Shown: positions 23,445-31,695 of the stretch, piece after piece
Position numbering within the stretch: position 1 is the first letter of the stretch
Layout of the letters: each line of letters begins with the position of its first letter
Assembly: GCA_012517205.1 (NCBI GenBank)
Contig: JAAYVL010000098.1
Coordinates: 1 to 53,458 of the forward strand
Reading direction: 5' to 3'
From: Verrucomicrobiota bacterium
GTDB taxonomy: Bacteria > Verrucomicrobiota > Verrucomicrobiia > Limisphaerales > UBA8199
Length of the DNA stretch: 53,458 bases
Notes under the pieces: model-generated
What the model saw: the letters and a program-made list of their open reading frames with translations, nothing else
Database searches by the model: none
What the model was told of the DNA's origin: nothing
Translations under genes and position numbers: made by a program

Positions 23445-24968
23445 TTAACGGGGGACAGCCGGTTCTGGTGGTGCGTTTGTCCCGGCAGGCACGGCATTGG
23501 TCTCGGGCGGTTCGCCCAACTTGGAGCGCAGCACTGCCCGCACTTCTGCCGGTTCGCCGCCCTGGGGATCGAGCATGAGTTTTCGGATTTCCTGGTCGGT
23601 TTCCGCAAAGGGCCGCAGCCCAATCGCGGCCAGTCGTTGCTTGGGCATCTGGCTTTGGTAAGCCTCCCAAACGCGTTGCGCCAGCAATCGAAAGCCAGCC
23701 GCCGGGCCGTCTTCACCCAGCGCCAGGCTGCGATAGGAACTCACCAGCAATCCTTCCACAATCCCCTGGGTACGATCGCGGCCGCCGCTGTCGCTCACAT
23801 CTTCTTGCACGCGCGCCACGGCATACTGGTCAAGCGTCAGGGTGGCAGGCAAGGAATCGGGTTTGCCCTCGAGCAGCGGTTTATTCGGATACTGGGTGGA
23901 CAGGTATTTGTACCAATGAGCCGCGTCGGCCAGCCGATTATAGGTATAAAGGAAGTAAACGGCATCGCGCAGGAAATTGCGGTGCGCCTTTTTAATATGC
24001 TCGCGGTTCTGCTGGTCCTCCTCGGCGGCTTGCTCGTAGGCAAAATTCACCTTGGGAATAATCGCCAGGTTGGGGCCAAACTCGTAGGCCTGCGCAAAGG
24101 GATTCAAAATCAGCCGTCCGCGGTGAAAACTCAGCAGCATTGACTGGTAAATGACCCGGCGCAGGGTGATCAGGTCGTCTTCCTTGATTCGGGTCGGGTT
24201 CTCCCGGGCCTTTTGCAATCCCAGCGCCGCCCAATAAACCGCATGCGCCTCCGGCAAGCGCCACTCCAGCGGCCCGTATTGCTCGTCCACGGTCTTCATG
24301 AACTCCGGGTCCATTTTGTAGGTCTCGCGCAGGAGTTTGGCTCGGGCTTGCGCTTCTGCGGTTTGCGGATGGATCAACTCGTCGAGATTAGGCGTTTTCT
24401 TGTCGAAAACCCGGGCCATTTCATCGGCCCACTGCTGTTTGTAATACGAGCTCGCGTCATCGAGGTTGTGGCCGAGCTTATGCTGGAAGAACCATCCCAA
24501 CTCGCGGTAGAGCAGCGTTTCGTTGGGGTTAAAGCGCAAACCATCGTCGCGCAGCAGTTCGATGCCGGCCTTGACCCAACGCCACCGATCGGGAAACTGG
24601 CCCGGGCTGGTTTCCTTGAACTTGACCGAGATGTTGTAGGCCATATTCCAAGCCTGCACGAGCCAGACGTGAACGAAATGCGGTTCGAGCTTGGTGATCC
24701 AGTCCGCCAGTTGCGCCATCTCAAAGAACTTGTCCTGGTCCTGCAAATCGGTGGCGCGCATCCACAGTGCGTTGGAAATCAACCCTCGGAAGCCGCCCAG
24801 CGCAACCGTGGTGAAGGCGAGCACGGGCGGCGCGTTTTCGAGTGGCTGCACTTGAGTCAGACCCAGCAGATCGCGGTCGTGGTTGATCAGCCGTTGCGTC
24901 CAGCCGGCGCCCGCCAACAGCGCGGCGGCAAGCAATAACAGGAGAATCCTTTTGAGCGGGAAGCTCAT
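23445..24968 (-). CDS. Membrane-anchored helical protein of unknown function, last gene of the SPFH/ABC operon
   Basis: A 507-residue protein I do not recognise. Residues 1-24 are a signal or membrane anchor (ILLLLLAAALLAGAGW). The rest is alpha-helical with TPR-like spacing: ADWITKLEPHFVHVWLVQAWNMAYNI, YRELGWFFQHKLG, HIKKAHRNFLRDAVYFLYTYNRLADAAHWYKYL. The C-terminal 30 residues are proline-rich. It overlaps the ABC permease by 4 bases (ATGA), so the two are translationally coupled and it is likely a periplasmic accessory of that transporter. No catalytic motif seen. Proteins of this layout seem restricted to Verrucomicrobiota and relatives, as far as I can judge without a search. Confidence 0.75.
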   Translation of the reverse strand: MSFPLKRILLLLLAAALLAGAGWTQRLINHDRDLLGLTQVQPLENAPPVLAFTTVALGGFRGLISNALWMRATDLQDQDKFFEMAQLADWITKLEPHFVHVWLVQAWNMAYNISVKFKETSPGQFPDRWRWVKAGIELLRDDGLRFNPNETLLYRELGWFFQHKLGHNLDDASSYYKQQWADEMARVFDKKTPNLDELIHPQTAEAQARAKLLRETYKMDPEFMKTVDEQYGPLEWRLPEAHAVYWAALGLQKARENPTRIKEDDLITLRRVIYQSMLLSFHRGRLILNPFAQAYEFGPNLAIIPKVNFAYEQAAEEDQQNREHIKKAHRNFLRDAVYFLYTYNRLADAAHWYKYLSTQYPNKPLLEGKPDSLPATLTLDQYAVARVQEDVSDSGGRDRTQGIVEGLLVSSYRSLALGEDGPAAGFRLLAQRVWEAYQSQMPKQRLAAIGLRPFAETDQEIRKLMLDPQGGEPAEVRAVLRSKLGEPPETNAVPAGTNAPPEPAVPR

Positions 24969-26344
24969 TGGGTTTGGGCGGCCGCCAGTTCGCGCCGGGT
25001 AAAGATCAGGATTCCAATCAAACCGATGCTTCCACTGAGCAACAGCACGATTTGCCCAAACGCCCGGCCAAGCTCGCCCCAGGCGACGCTCCGGCCTGTG
25101 CTGAGCGAGTCAATGGGGGAAAAATCCTTGGCCAGGTTGATTGCTGCCAGCACGGTCCGAAAGACCGGGATGGCCACCACATCAACGGAAGAGTGCCCCG
25201 CCTGGCCATGCTCCGAATCAAAACCTCCCAGGGTCCCCTCCTCTACCGTGCTGGCGATGGTTCCGCTGGATAGCGCCAGGGTCAGGATGGCCAGCGAAAA
25301 GAACGCCGCTACCGGGAAGGAAAGCAGGCTGGCTGAGGCCAATCCCAGGGTGGCCAGCAATGCCATCCAGCAAAAGATGATTCCCAGCCCGCGCGCGTAG
25401 TTTAGGCCAAATCCGCCCTGGCGATAGAGCACCTCCAGGCCATCCTCGAGCGGGAACAGCAGCGCCGTTTCGTTCAGGTTCACAAAACTTACCGTCAATA
25501 TGCCCTGTTCGTCATAGTATGCGGGGACCTCGAACTCATGGAAAGTATCCGGCGCCAAACTCATGGCGTCACTGTGCCATAGTGAGGTCTTTCGCGGCAC
25601 TCCCACCAACCATCGCCCCTCGAAAGTTCCGGAAGCGCTCTTGTTTGCGGCGTTGAATTTGATCCGCAAGTGAACCATCTGGCCGGGCGCTATGCGTCCG
25701 GCATTGCCGAGGTCCACCTCCCAAATGTGCATATACCCCGGCGGCACCACCTCATATCCGGCTTTGACTTGTTCCAGGATCTGTTTGCGCGCTTCGGAAA
25801 TATTGGCCAGAATATCGGGGTACTTCTGCCGTCGTTCCCGGAGCAACCGATCCGCCTCCTGCGCAATTTGCCGGTCAAAGCTCGGGGGTTTGATCGAGCC
25901 GCGCGCCACCAGAACCTCGTGGCGAAGGATTTTCTGCTCGTCCACCGGCAGCCGGGTGGCGCGCCATTGCAGCAGGCCATAGACGCTGGCGCCGGACAGG
26001 GCCAGCAGGGCGGCGTTCAAGGACATGATTCCCAGCCACTTGCCCAGCCAGATTTGCCACCGCGCAACCGGTTTGGTGGCGACGACTTGCAGCGTGCATT
26101 CCTCAACATCCCGCGCCAGGGTGCCGCAGGCCAGCCAGAGCGTGGAAAGCCCGAGCAGCGCGGTAATCGAGCTGAGCGTGTAAGTCAGAAGGATTTGCGT
26201 GAATCCGCGCGCGGTGCCATCATCCTTGATCAACAAAGGCAGCCCCACCACCGAACCCAGCAGCAAGCCGGCCACGACCAGAAAAAGCCGGAACCGGAAT
26301 GCGGCTTTCCAGGTCAATCGAGCAATGGCCAGCAGGGGCTGCAT
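24965..26344 (-). CDS. ABC-2 type transporter permease
   Basis: A 459-residue inner-membrane protein with hydrophobic helices at about 15-38, 50-75, 100-130 and four more after residue 310. A long extracytoplasmic segment (about 140-310) reads as a beta-rich domain (PPGYMHIWEVDLGNAGRIAPGQMVHLRIKFN...). The N-terminal lobe has the ABC-2 form: VEECTLQVVATKPVARWQIWLGKWLG is the coupling region seen in exporters of the NosY/GldF type. It pairs with the ATPase gene 31 bases upstream. The exported substrate is unknown; the large extracytoplasmic domain suggests contact with a periplasmic partner, perhaps the coupled downstream protein. Confidence 0.82.
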   Translation of the reverse strand: MQPLLAIARLTWKAAFRFRLFLVVAGLLLGSVVGLPLLIKDDGTARGFTQILLTYTLSSITALLGLSTLWLACGTLARDVEECTLQVVATKPVARWQIWLGKWLGIMSLNAALLALSGASVYGLLQWRATRLPVDEQKILRHEVLVARGSIKPPSFDRQIAQEADRLLRERRQKYPDILANISEARKQILEQVKAGYEVVPPGYMHIWEVDLGNAGRIAPGQMVHLRIKFNAANKSASGTFEGRWLVGVPRKTSLWHSDAMSLAPDTFHEFEVPAYYDEQGILTVSFVNLNETALLFPLEDGLEVLYRQGGFGLNYARGLGIIFCWMALLATLGLASASLLSFPVAAFFSLAILTLALSSGTIASTVEEGTLGGFDSEHGQAGHSSVDVVAIPVFRTVLAAINLAKDFSPIDSLSTGRSVAWGELGRAFGQIVLLLSGSIGLIGILIFTRRELAAAQTQ

Positions 26345-26375
26345 GAATCAAGAAAGCCGCGGCGGCGGCCCGCAA

Positions 26376-27581
26376 TTATTCTTTCTGTTTTCGCACCAGG
26401 GACGCCAGTTTTTCATTGGCTTGACGCAGCTCTTCCGTGGTGGACGGCTTTTCCGCTGCCGGCGGAGGCGGCGGCGGAGCCGCGGGTTCCGACGGCTTGA
26501 TCAGGGCTTCCAGTTTTTGCCGGTCCACGGTTTCGTCGGGTTTCGGCGCCGGAGTGGGCGCGGGCCGGGCCGGCGGCGGCGCGGCAAGCCGTTCCAGGAT
26601 TTTGTCCGACGCAGGCGCGGCTTCAGCCTCGCCGCGCAGGTAAGCGGCCACCCGTGCGCCGGATACGGCGCCGGAAGTTTCGGCCTCCGCCAGCCGCGCG
26701 TTTTGCACCACTTCGAGGAAGTAGCGTTCGAGATTTTGCGTCGGCGTATCAATGCTGATCCGGGATTCCGCCACGTCCTGGCGGATGAAGGCGAGCACGC
26801 GCTCGAGGGTTTCGCGGGGCAGAGCGGGCAAGGTGAGGCGAATCGCATCCGGCGCGGCCAGCAACTCCTTCAGCGAGCCCATCGCCTGAATCCTGCCGCC
26901 ATAATAAATGACCACCCGGTCGCAAACATCCTCCACGTCCGCCAGCAGATGGCTGCTGAGAAGGACGGTCTTGCCGCGGCGCGCCAGGGCCAGGATCAAA
27001 TCTTTGACTTCGCGGCAACCGATGGGATCGAGCCCGGAAGTCGGCTCATCAAGGATCACCAGATCGGGGTCATTGATGAGCGCCTGCGCCAGGCCGATGC
27101 GCCGCTGCATGCCCTTGGAGAACTCGCCCACCGCCCGCAGCCGGGCCTGGCTCAAGCCCACCATTTCCAGCAACTGTTCCGTCCGGTCGTGGCGATCATG
27201 GCGGGGCAGGCAAAAGAGGTTGCCGAAGAAGTCCAGCGTCTCGCCGGAATTGAGGTAGCGATAAAGATACGATTCCTCCGGCAGGTAGCCGATGCGAGCC
27301 TTGGTCGCCACGTGGCTGGGGGAGTGTCCGAAGACTTCAAGGTGTCCTTTGGTGGGATGGAGCAAACCCAGAATCAGCTTTACGGTGGTGGACTTGCCGG
27401 AGCCGTTGGGTCCCAGCAAGCCAAAGACTTCTCCGCGCCGCACATCGAAATCAACATTGTCCACGGCGCGGGCCTTGGGCCGGCCCCAGAAATCTTTGAA
27501 GACCTTGGTCAGGCCGCGGATGGAAACCACCACCTCGCCGGTGGCTGGCCGCGGGCCAGGGTCTGCTATGGTCGTGCTCAT
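26376..27581 (-). CDS. ABC transporter ATP-binding protein with proline-rich C-terminal extension
   Basis: A 401-residue protein. Residues 1-250 are a complete ABC ATPase: Walker A GPNGSGKST (57-65), the Q-loop replaced by a YLPEESYLY segment, signature FSKGMQRR, Walker B LVILDEPTSGLDP, and H-loop VLLSSHLLADVED. This pattern fits ABC-2 exporters of the CcmA/NatA group. Residues about 250-300 follow the usual regulatory extension. Residues 300-401 are a long alanine/proline-rich linker with a short coiled-coil-like end (TEELRQANEKLASLVRKQKE), which is unusual for the family and may tether the ATPase to a partner. Two candidate permeases sit in the same operon. Confidence 0.9.
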   Translation of the reverse strand: MSTTIADPGPRPATGEVVVSIRGLTKVFKDFWGRPKARAVDNVDFDVRRGEVFGLLGPNGSGKSTTVKLILGLLHPTKGHLEVFGHSPSHVATKARIGYLPEESYLYRYLNSGETLDFFGNLFCLPRHDRHDRTEQLLEMVGLSQARLRAVGEFSKGMQRRIGLAQALINDPDLVILDEPTSGLDPIGCREVKDLILALARRGKTVLLSSHLLADVEDVCDRVVIYYGGRIQAMGSLKELLAAPDAIRLTLPALPRETLERVLAFIRQDVAESRISIDTPTQNLERYFLEVVQNARLAEAETSGAVSGARVAAYLRGEAEAAPASDKILERLAAPPPARPAPTPAPKPDETVDRQKLEALIKPSEPAAPPPPPPAAEKPSTTEELRQANEKLASLVRKQKE

Positions 27582-27627
27582 GCCAATTACCTCGGGCTAC
27601 GGCTCCCGAACCGCCAACTCCACCGCT

Positions 27628-29673
27628 TCACGCCATTTGAGGCGCCAGCCCCGGGCGGGTGCCGGGTGCGGCCGGTTGCTTTGGTCCCGGCGCGGCGGGT
27701 TCGGGCTGGTAATGCTCGAGCTCCTCGCCCTTGCGCACGAGGCGCGCGCTGTTGAAGACCACGATCAGGGAGCCAGCCGTATGCATTGCCGCGGCCAGCA
27801 CGGGCGGCACGTAGTTCATCGCCGAGAGCGCCATGCCGCCAATAATGAACACCGCGCCGAACAGGAAGTTCTGATTGATGACGGCGCGGGTGCTGCGCGA
27901 GAGTTTCACCAGAAACGGCAGCCGGCGGAGGTCGTTGTTCATTAGCGCGATGGTGGCGCTATGAATGGCCACTTCGCTGCCCGCCGCGCCCATGGCGATA
28001 CCGATATCGCCGGCGGCCAGCGCGGGGGCATCGTTGACGCCGTCGCCGACCACCGCCACCTGATAGCCCTTGGCCTTGATGCTGCGAACGAAATCCACCT
28101 TGTTCTGCGGCAGGCACTCGCCCCGAACCTCCTCGCAGCCAATTTCACGCCCCACGCGAAGGGCCACGGGCTGCCGGTCGCCGGAAATCATGGCAATGCG
28201 CCGCACGCCGCTGGCCTTCAGTTCCTGCAGCGACTCACGCGCCTCCGCGCGCGTCTGATCCTGCAATCCCACCCACCCGATGCACCGGCCATCGCGCGCC
28301 ACGAAAATAAGGCTCCAGCCTTCGGTTTCATTGAGGTCCACCGATTGGAGAAAATCACCCTTCACGCCATTATCGTGCAGCCATTGCGCCCGCCCGACCA
28401 ATACTTGCGCGTCGCCGACGCGGGCCTTGATGCCGCGCCCGGCGGTTTCCGCAAAATCTTTGGGCTCGGTCAGCGGCACGCTCGCCTCGACGGCCAACTG
28501 CATCAGCGCCTTGGCGGTGGGGTGATTGCTGTAGCGTTCGGCGGACGCCGCCACGCGCAGCAACTCGGCCGGCGTGACCCCGTCCAACGGCGCCAGTCGG
28601 CTCACAGCCAGTTCGCCGGTTGTCAGCGTGCCGGTCTTATCGAAAACAAAGGCATTGAGTTTGGCCGCCAGCTCGATATCGGCCACGTTCTTGATCAGGA
28701 TGCCCAGCCGCGCCGCCGCCGAGAGTGCGGCCACCATCGCGGTCGGCGTCGCCAGAATGAAAGCGCAGGGGCACCCGAAAATGATTACGGAGATGACGTT
28801 GTCCAGATTACGCGTGAAGGCCCAGACCAGCGCCGCAATGACCAGTACCAGCGGGGTGTAAAACCCCATGTACTGGTCCACAATCTTCATAATCGGGAGC
28901 TTGGTTTTTTCCGCCGCCAGAATCAGCTCGCGCACGCGGCCCAGGGTTGTGTCGGTGCCCGCCCGGTTCACCTTGATCTCCAGAACGCCGGTCAGGTTCT
29001 GGGTGCCGGCAAAGACTTCGTCGCCCGGTTTCTTGTCGGCGGGCAGCGATTCGCCGGTGATGGTGGCCTGGTTGAACGAGCCCTGCCCCCGGAGGATGAC
29101 GCCGTCGGCCGCCACGTTATCGCCGGGGCGGATGCGGATGACGTCGCCGATGGCCAGGTCTTTGGCGGCGACCTCCTCCTCGCCCTGCGGGGTGATGCGG
29201 CGGGCCTTGGTGGGCGTCAGCTTGATGAGATGCTCAATGGAGGCGCGGGCGCCTTCGGCGGTGCGGGTTTCAATGATCTCGCCCATCAACATGAAAAAGG
29301 CCACCACTCCCGCCGTCTTGTATTCGCCGGTGGCGAACGCGGCCAGCACGGCAATGGCGACCAGTTCGTTGATGCTCAGGATGCCGCCGCGGAGGTCCTT
29401 GATGGCGGTCAGGACGATGGGGTAGCCCAGAATGACGGCGCCAATCAAACCGCTGGCGCTGGCAACCGTATGCCCCTGCGCGAAGAACCAATCCACCAGA
29501 AACGCGTTGAATACGAAGACGAGCCCGACCAGCGTCTGCCAGAGCCGCACCGGGGTATGCTCATGGTGGTGGCCGCATGTCGCGCACGATTCATCGTGCT
29601 CGTGCCGGCTCAGGAGAGAAGTGATTTGCATGGCATTAACGAAAGCAACGCCGGAGGCGGCGGGCCGCGCCAC
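27628..29673 (-). CDS. P1B-type heavy-metal-transporting ATPase
   Basis: A 681-residue heavy-metal pump. The N-terminus has CATCGHHHEH (Cys30, Cys33 and a His cluster) in place of a full HMA domain. The core has TGES (206-209), the metal-binding CPC in TM6 (301-303), DKTGTLT (345-351), the HP motif in SNHPTAKAL and GDGVNDAP. TM7/8 reads NQNFLFGAVF... and HTAGSLIVVFNSARL. CPC is found in Cu+ and Zn/Cd pumps, while the His-containing TM8 recalls the cobalt/other group, so the metal is unresolved. A GTG start at 29673 abuts the upstream TGA and has a GGAGGAGG site; an ATG at 29631 is possible. It follows three SPFH genes in one transcript. Confidence 0.9.
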   Translation of the reverse strand: MARPAASGVAFVNAMQITSLLSRHEHDESCATCGHHHEHTPVRLWQTLVGLVFVFNAFLVDWFFAQGHTVASASGLIGAVILGYPIVLTAIKDLRGGILSINELVAIAVLAAFATGEYKTAGVVAFFMLMGEIIETRTAEGARASIEHLIKLTPTKARRITPQGEEEVAAKDLAIGDVIRIRPGDNVAADGVILRGQGSFNQATITGESLPADKKPGDEVFAGTQNLTGVLEIKVNRAGTDTTLGRVRELILAAEKTKLPIMKIVDQYMGFYTPLVLVIAALVWAFTRNLDNVISVIIFGCPCAFILATPTAMVAALSAAARLGILIKNVADIELAAKLNAFVFDKTGTLTTGELAVSRLAPLDGVTPAELLRVAASAERYSNHPTAKALMQLAVEASVPLTEPKDFAETAGRGIKARVGDAQVLVGRAQWLHDNGVKGDFLQSVDLNETEGWSLIFVARDGRCIGWVGLQDQTRAEARESLQELKASGVRRIAMISGDRQPVALRVGREIGCEEVRGECLPQNKVDFVRSIKAKGYQVAVVGDGVNDAPALAAGDIGIAMGAAGSEVAIHSATIALMNNDLRRLPFLVKLSRSTRAVINQNFLFGAVFIIGGMALSAMNYVPPVLAAAMHTAGSLIVVFNSARLVRKGEELEHYQPEPAAPGPKQPAAPGTRPGLAPQMA

Positions 29674-30771
29674 TCATGGCTTGGCCTCCTCCGGTTTGGG
29701 TTTGGGAACCTCGCGGTTTAGCAGCAGCCGCAATTCTTTGGGTTTGCCCGCGGCCCCCTCGGCCAGGAAGATTTTATCCTGCACGTTGGTGAGCACCCGG
29801 CCAAGCGTTTCGGTCAGGCGCTGCTCCTCGAACAGGGCGGGGTGCCGGCGGTACTGGGCCAGAATCTCCTGGAAGCGTTCCGCCTGGGCTGAAGTATCGC
29901 TCACGAGGCGGGCGCGGTCGGATTGGGCCAGGTTGACCAGGGACTCGGCGTTGGCGCCGGCCTTGTTGGTGACCTGGTTTTCGTAGGTGCGCGCCTCGTT
30001 AAGCAGCTTGCTGCGCATGACTTCGGCCTTGAGCACATTGGCGAAGGCGTCTTTCAACTGGCGGGGCGGCACGCTTTGCACCACGCATTGCTCGACCACC
30101 ACCCCCAACTCCTGGAGTTCCAGCAGTTGCGTGGTTCGCCGGCGCGCCATTTCCTGGAAGCTGGCAATATCCCGGGTGAGGATATCGTCCACGCTGAACC
30201 GGGCCGCCGCATAGAGCAGGCCATTGTCCAACGCGCTCTGAACCGCGTTCGAGGCGGCGACGAAGCCAAAGACGTACTGAATCGGGTCCTTGATGCGATA
30301 AGTCAGCGTGGCGCGGCTGTGAATGATATTGGTGTCCGCGGTCAGCACGTAGCCATCCACGATGGGGTTGAGCGTGGCGCCCGCCGGCGGTTCGATGCCC
30401 GCCAGCAACTGCTCGGGGGTCACCGCGTACCAGCCCACGGTCGAGCTGACCTGCTGCAAACCGGAGATCGAGACCTTGATGCTTTCGTCTATGGGATAGG
30501 GGAACGACCAGTGCAGCCCCGGGCCGAGCAAGGCTTTTTCGCCTTCGCCCCGGGCCTTGCCAAAGCGCAGAATGATCGCCCGTTCCTGGGGACCCACCGT
30601 GAAGAAGCCGGACGCAAGGAAGAGCAGCACCAGCAGCACCATCACCACTTTGACGATGACAAAGCTGCTGCGCAGGGCTTCCGCCAGCGCCTGCGCTCCG
30701 GCATCCAGCGGCATTTCCGGCGGCGGGGCGGGCTCCGGCGGCCGGTCGTGGGAATGAGCGTGCGGATTCAT
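29674..30771 (-). CDS. hflK: SPFH/Band 7 protein, HflK-like
   Basis: A 365-residue membrane-anchored SPFH protein. The N-terminal 35 residues are proline/histidine-rich and cytoplasmic or periplasmic, then one membrane helix (about 37-56), then the SPFH domain starting FFTVGPQERAIILRFGKA. GPGLHWSFPYPID, RATLTYRIKDPIQYVF, and the long helical region ending in EVMRSKLLNEARTYENQVTNKAGANAESLVNLAQSDRARLVSDTSAQAERF are HflK-like. HflK and HflC form cage-like complexes that control membrane proteins, classically with FtsH; no ftsH is present here. It starts 7 bases after the HflC-like gene ends. It lacks the glycine-rich N-terminus of Proteobacterial HflK. Confidence 0.85.
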   Translation of the reverse strand: MNPHAHSHDRPPEPAPPPEMPLDAGAQALAEALRSSFVIVKVVMVLLVLLFLASGFFTVGPQERAIILRFGKARGEGEKALLGPGLHWSFPYPIDESIKVSISGLQQVSSTVGWYAVTPEQLLAGIEPPAGATLNPIVDGYVLTADTNIIHSRATLTYRIKDPIQYVFGFVAASNAVQSALDNGLLYAAARFSVDDILTRDIASFQEMARRRTTQLLELQELGVVVEQCVVQSVPPRQLKDAFANVLKAEVMRSKLLNEARTYENQVTNKAGANAESLVNLAQSDRARLVSDTSAQAERFQEILAQYRRHPALFEEQRLTETLGRVLTNVQDKIFLAEGAAGKPKELRLLLNREVPKPKPEEAKP

Positions 30772-30778
30772 GGCCGGG

Positions 30779-31690
30779 TCATGGTTGGAGCAGGTTGGTC
30801 GCGGCGCCCCGGAACAGGTCAAACGGCGGCGTATGCTGATCAAAGATAAGCACCGAGCGCTCCTTCAGCGAATCTTCCAGGGCCGACAGGCGGAAGATGA
30901 ACCGGGCCAGGTTGGGGTTTTGCTGGAAGACCTTCAGGGACTTGGCGGCCTCCGCCTCGCCCTTGCCCTTGATTTCCGTCGCCTGCCCTTCCGCGTCGGC
31001 CAGCATCTCCGCCGCCCGCCGATCGGCATCCGAGCGGATGCGCTGGGCTTCGGCTTCGCCCTCGTATTGAAAGCGATCGGCAAGGACCTGCCGCTCCGAG
31101 GTCATGCGCTCGAAGACGGACTGGGTCACGCTCTCCGGCAGTTGCAGCCGTTTAAAGCCCAGGAAGACGATCTCCAGTCCCAGGTTATTGGTGCGGAGTT
31201 GGGATTGGATGGCCGCCAGGATCTCGTTTTCAATGGCGACAAAGCTGGCGCCGCCATCGCTGGTCGAAACAAAGTCCGCCAGCGGATGCCGGCCGACGAC
31301 CGCGGTCTTGGCGTTGCCCAGCCACTGGTCCAGGAGCGTTTCGGCCGCCCCAATCGGGTTGGCGCTGTCGGCGAACCGGGGGAAGAAAGCCGCCGGGTCT
31401 GACACCTGCCAGCCCACATAAACCGAGGTCAGGAGGTTGAAATTGTCCTGGGTCAACCCCTCGGTGAGCCGATCCTCGAAGTTCTGGACGCGCTTGTCAA
31501 AAGACCAGACCTTTTGAATAGGCCAGGGCCACTTCAGATACAAGTTGGGCTCGGTCAGGGGGCGCGTGGGCTTGCCGAAGGTGGTCACGACGGCAACTTC
31601 GGTCGTGCGCACCTGAAAGGTGAACAGCAGCAGCCCGAAGATCAGGATCAACACCAGGCCGATAACGAGGGTCAAAGGATTGCGTTTCAT
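30779..31690 (-). CDS. hflC: SPFH/Band 7 protein, HflC-like
   Basis: A 303-residue SPFH protein with the short N-terminal anchor typical of HflC (KRNPLTLVIGLVLILIFGLLLF), then QVRTTEVAVVTTFGKPTRPL and LYLKWPWPIQKVWSFDKRVQNFED. The long C-terminal helix carries the family's Glu/Ala repeats (YEGEAEAQRIRSDADRRAAEMLADAEGQATEIKGKGEAEAAKSL). In the well-studied system HflC pairs with HflK on the periplasmic side of the inner membrane. Sits between two other SPFH genes with gaps of 5 and 7 bases, so all three are very likely co-expressed at matched levels and could form a three-component cage. Confidence 0.87.
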   Translation of the reverse strand: MKRNPLTLVIGLVLILIFGLLLFTFQVRTTEVAVVTTFGKPTRPLTEPNLYLKWPWPIQKVWSFDKRVQNFEDRLTEGLTQDNFNLLTSVYVGWQVSDPAAFFPRFADSANPIGAAETLLDQWLGNAKTAVVGRHPLADFVSTSDGGASFVAIENEILAAIQSQLRTNNLGLEIVFLGFKRLQLPESVTQSVFERMTSERQVLADRFQYEGEAEAQRIRSDADRRAAEMLADAEGQATEIKGKGEAEAAKSLKVFQQNPNLARFIFRLSALEDSLKERSVLIFDQHTPPFDLFRGAATNLLQP

Positions 31691-31695
31691 GAAAA

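Noticed and set aside
29674-31690. Classical HflKC-FtsH quality-control locus
   Set aside because: No ftsH is present and the neighbours are a metal ATPase and ABC genes, so the standard assignment is not supported beyond family membership.
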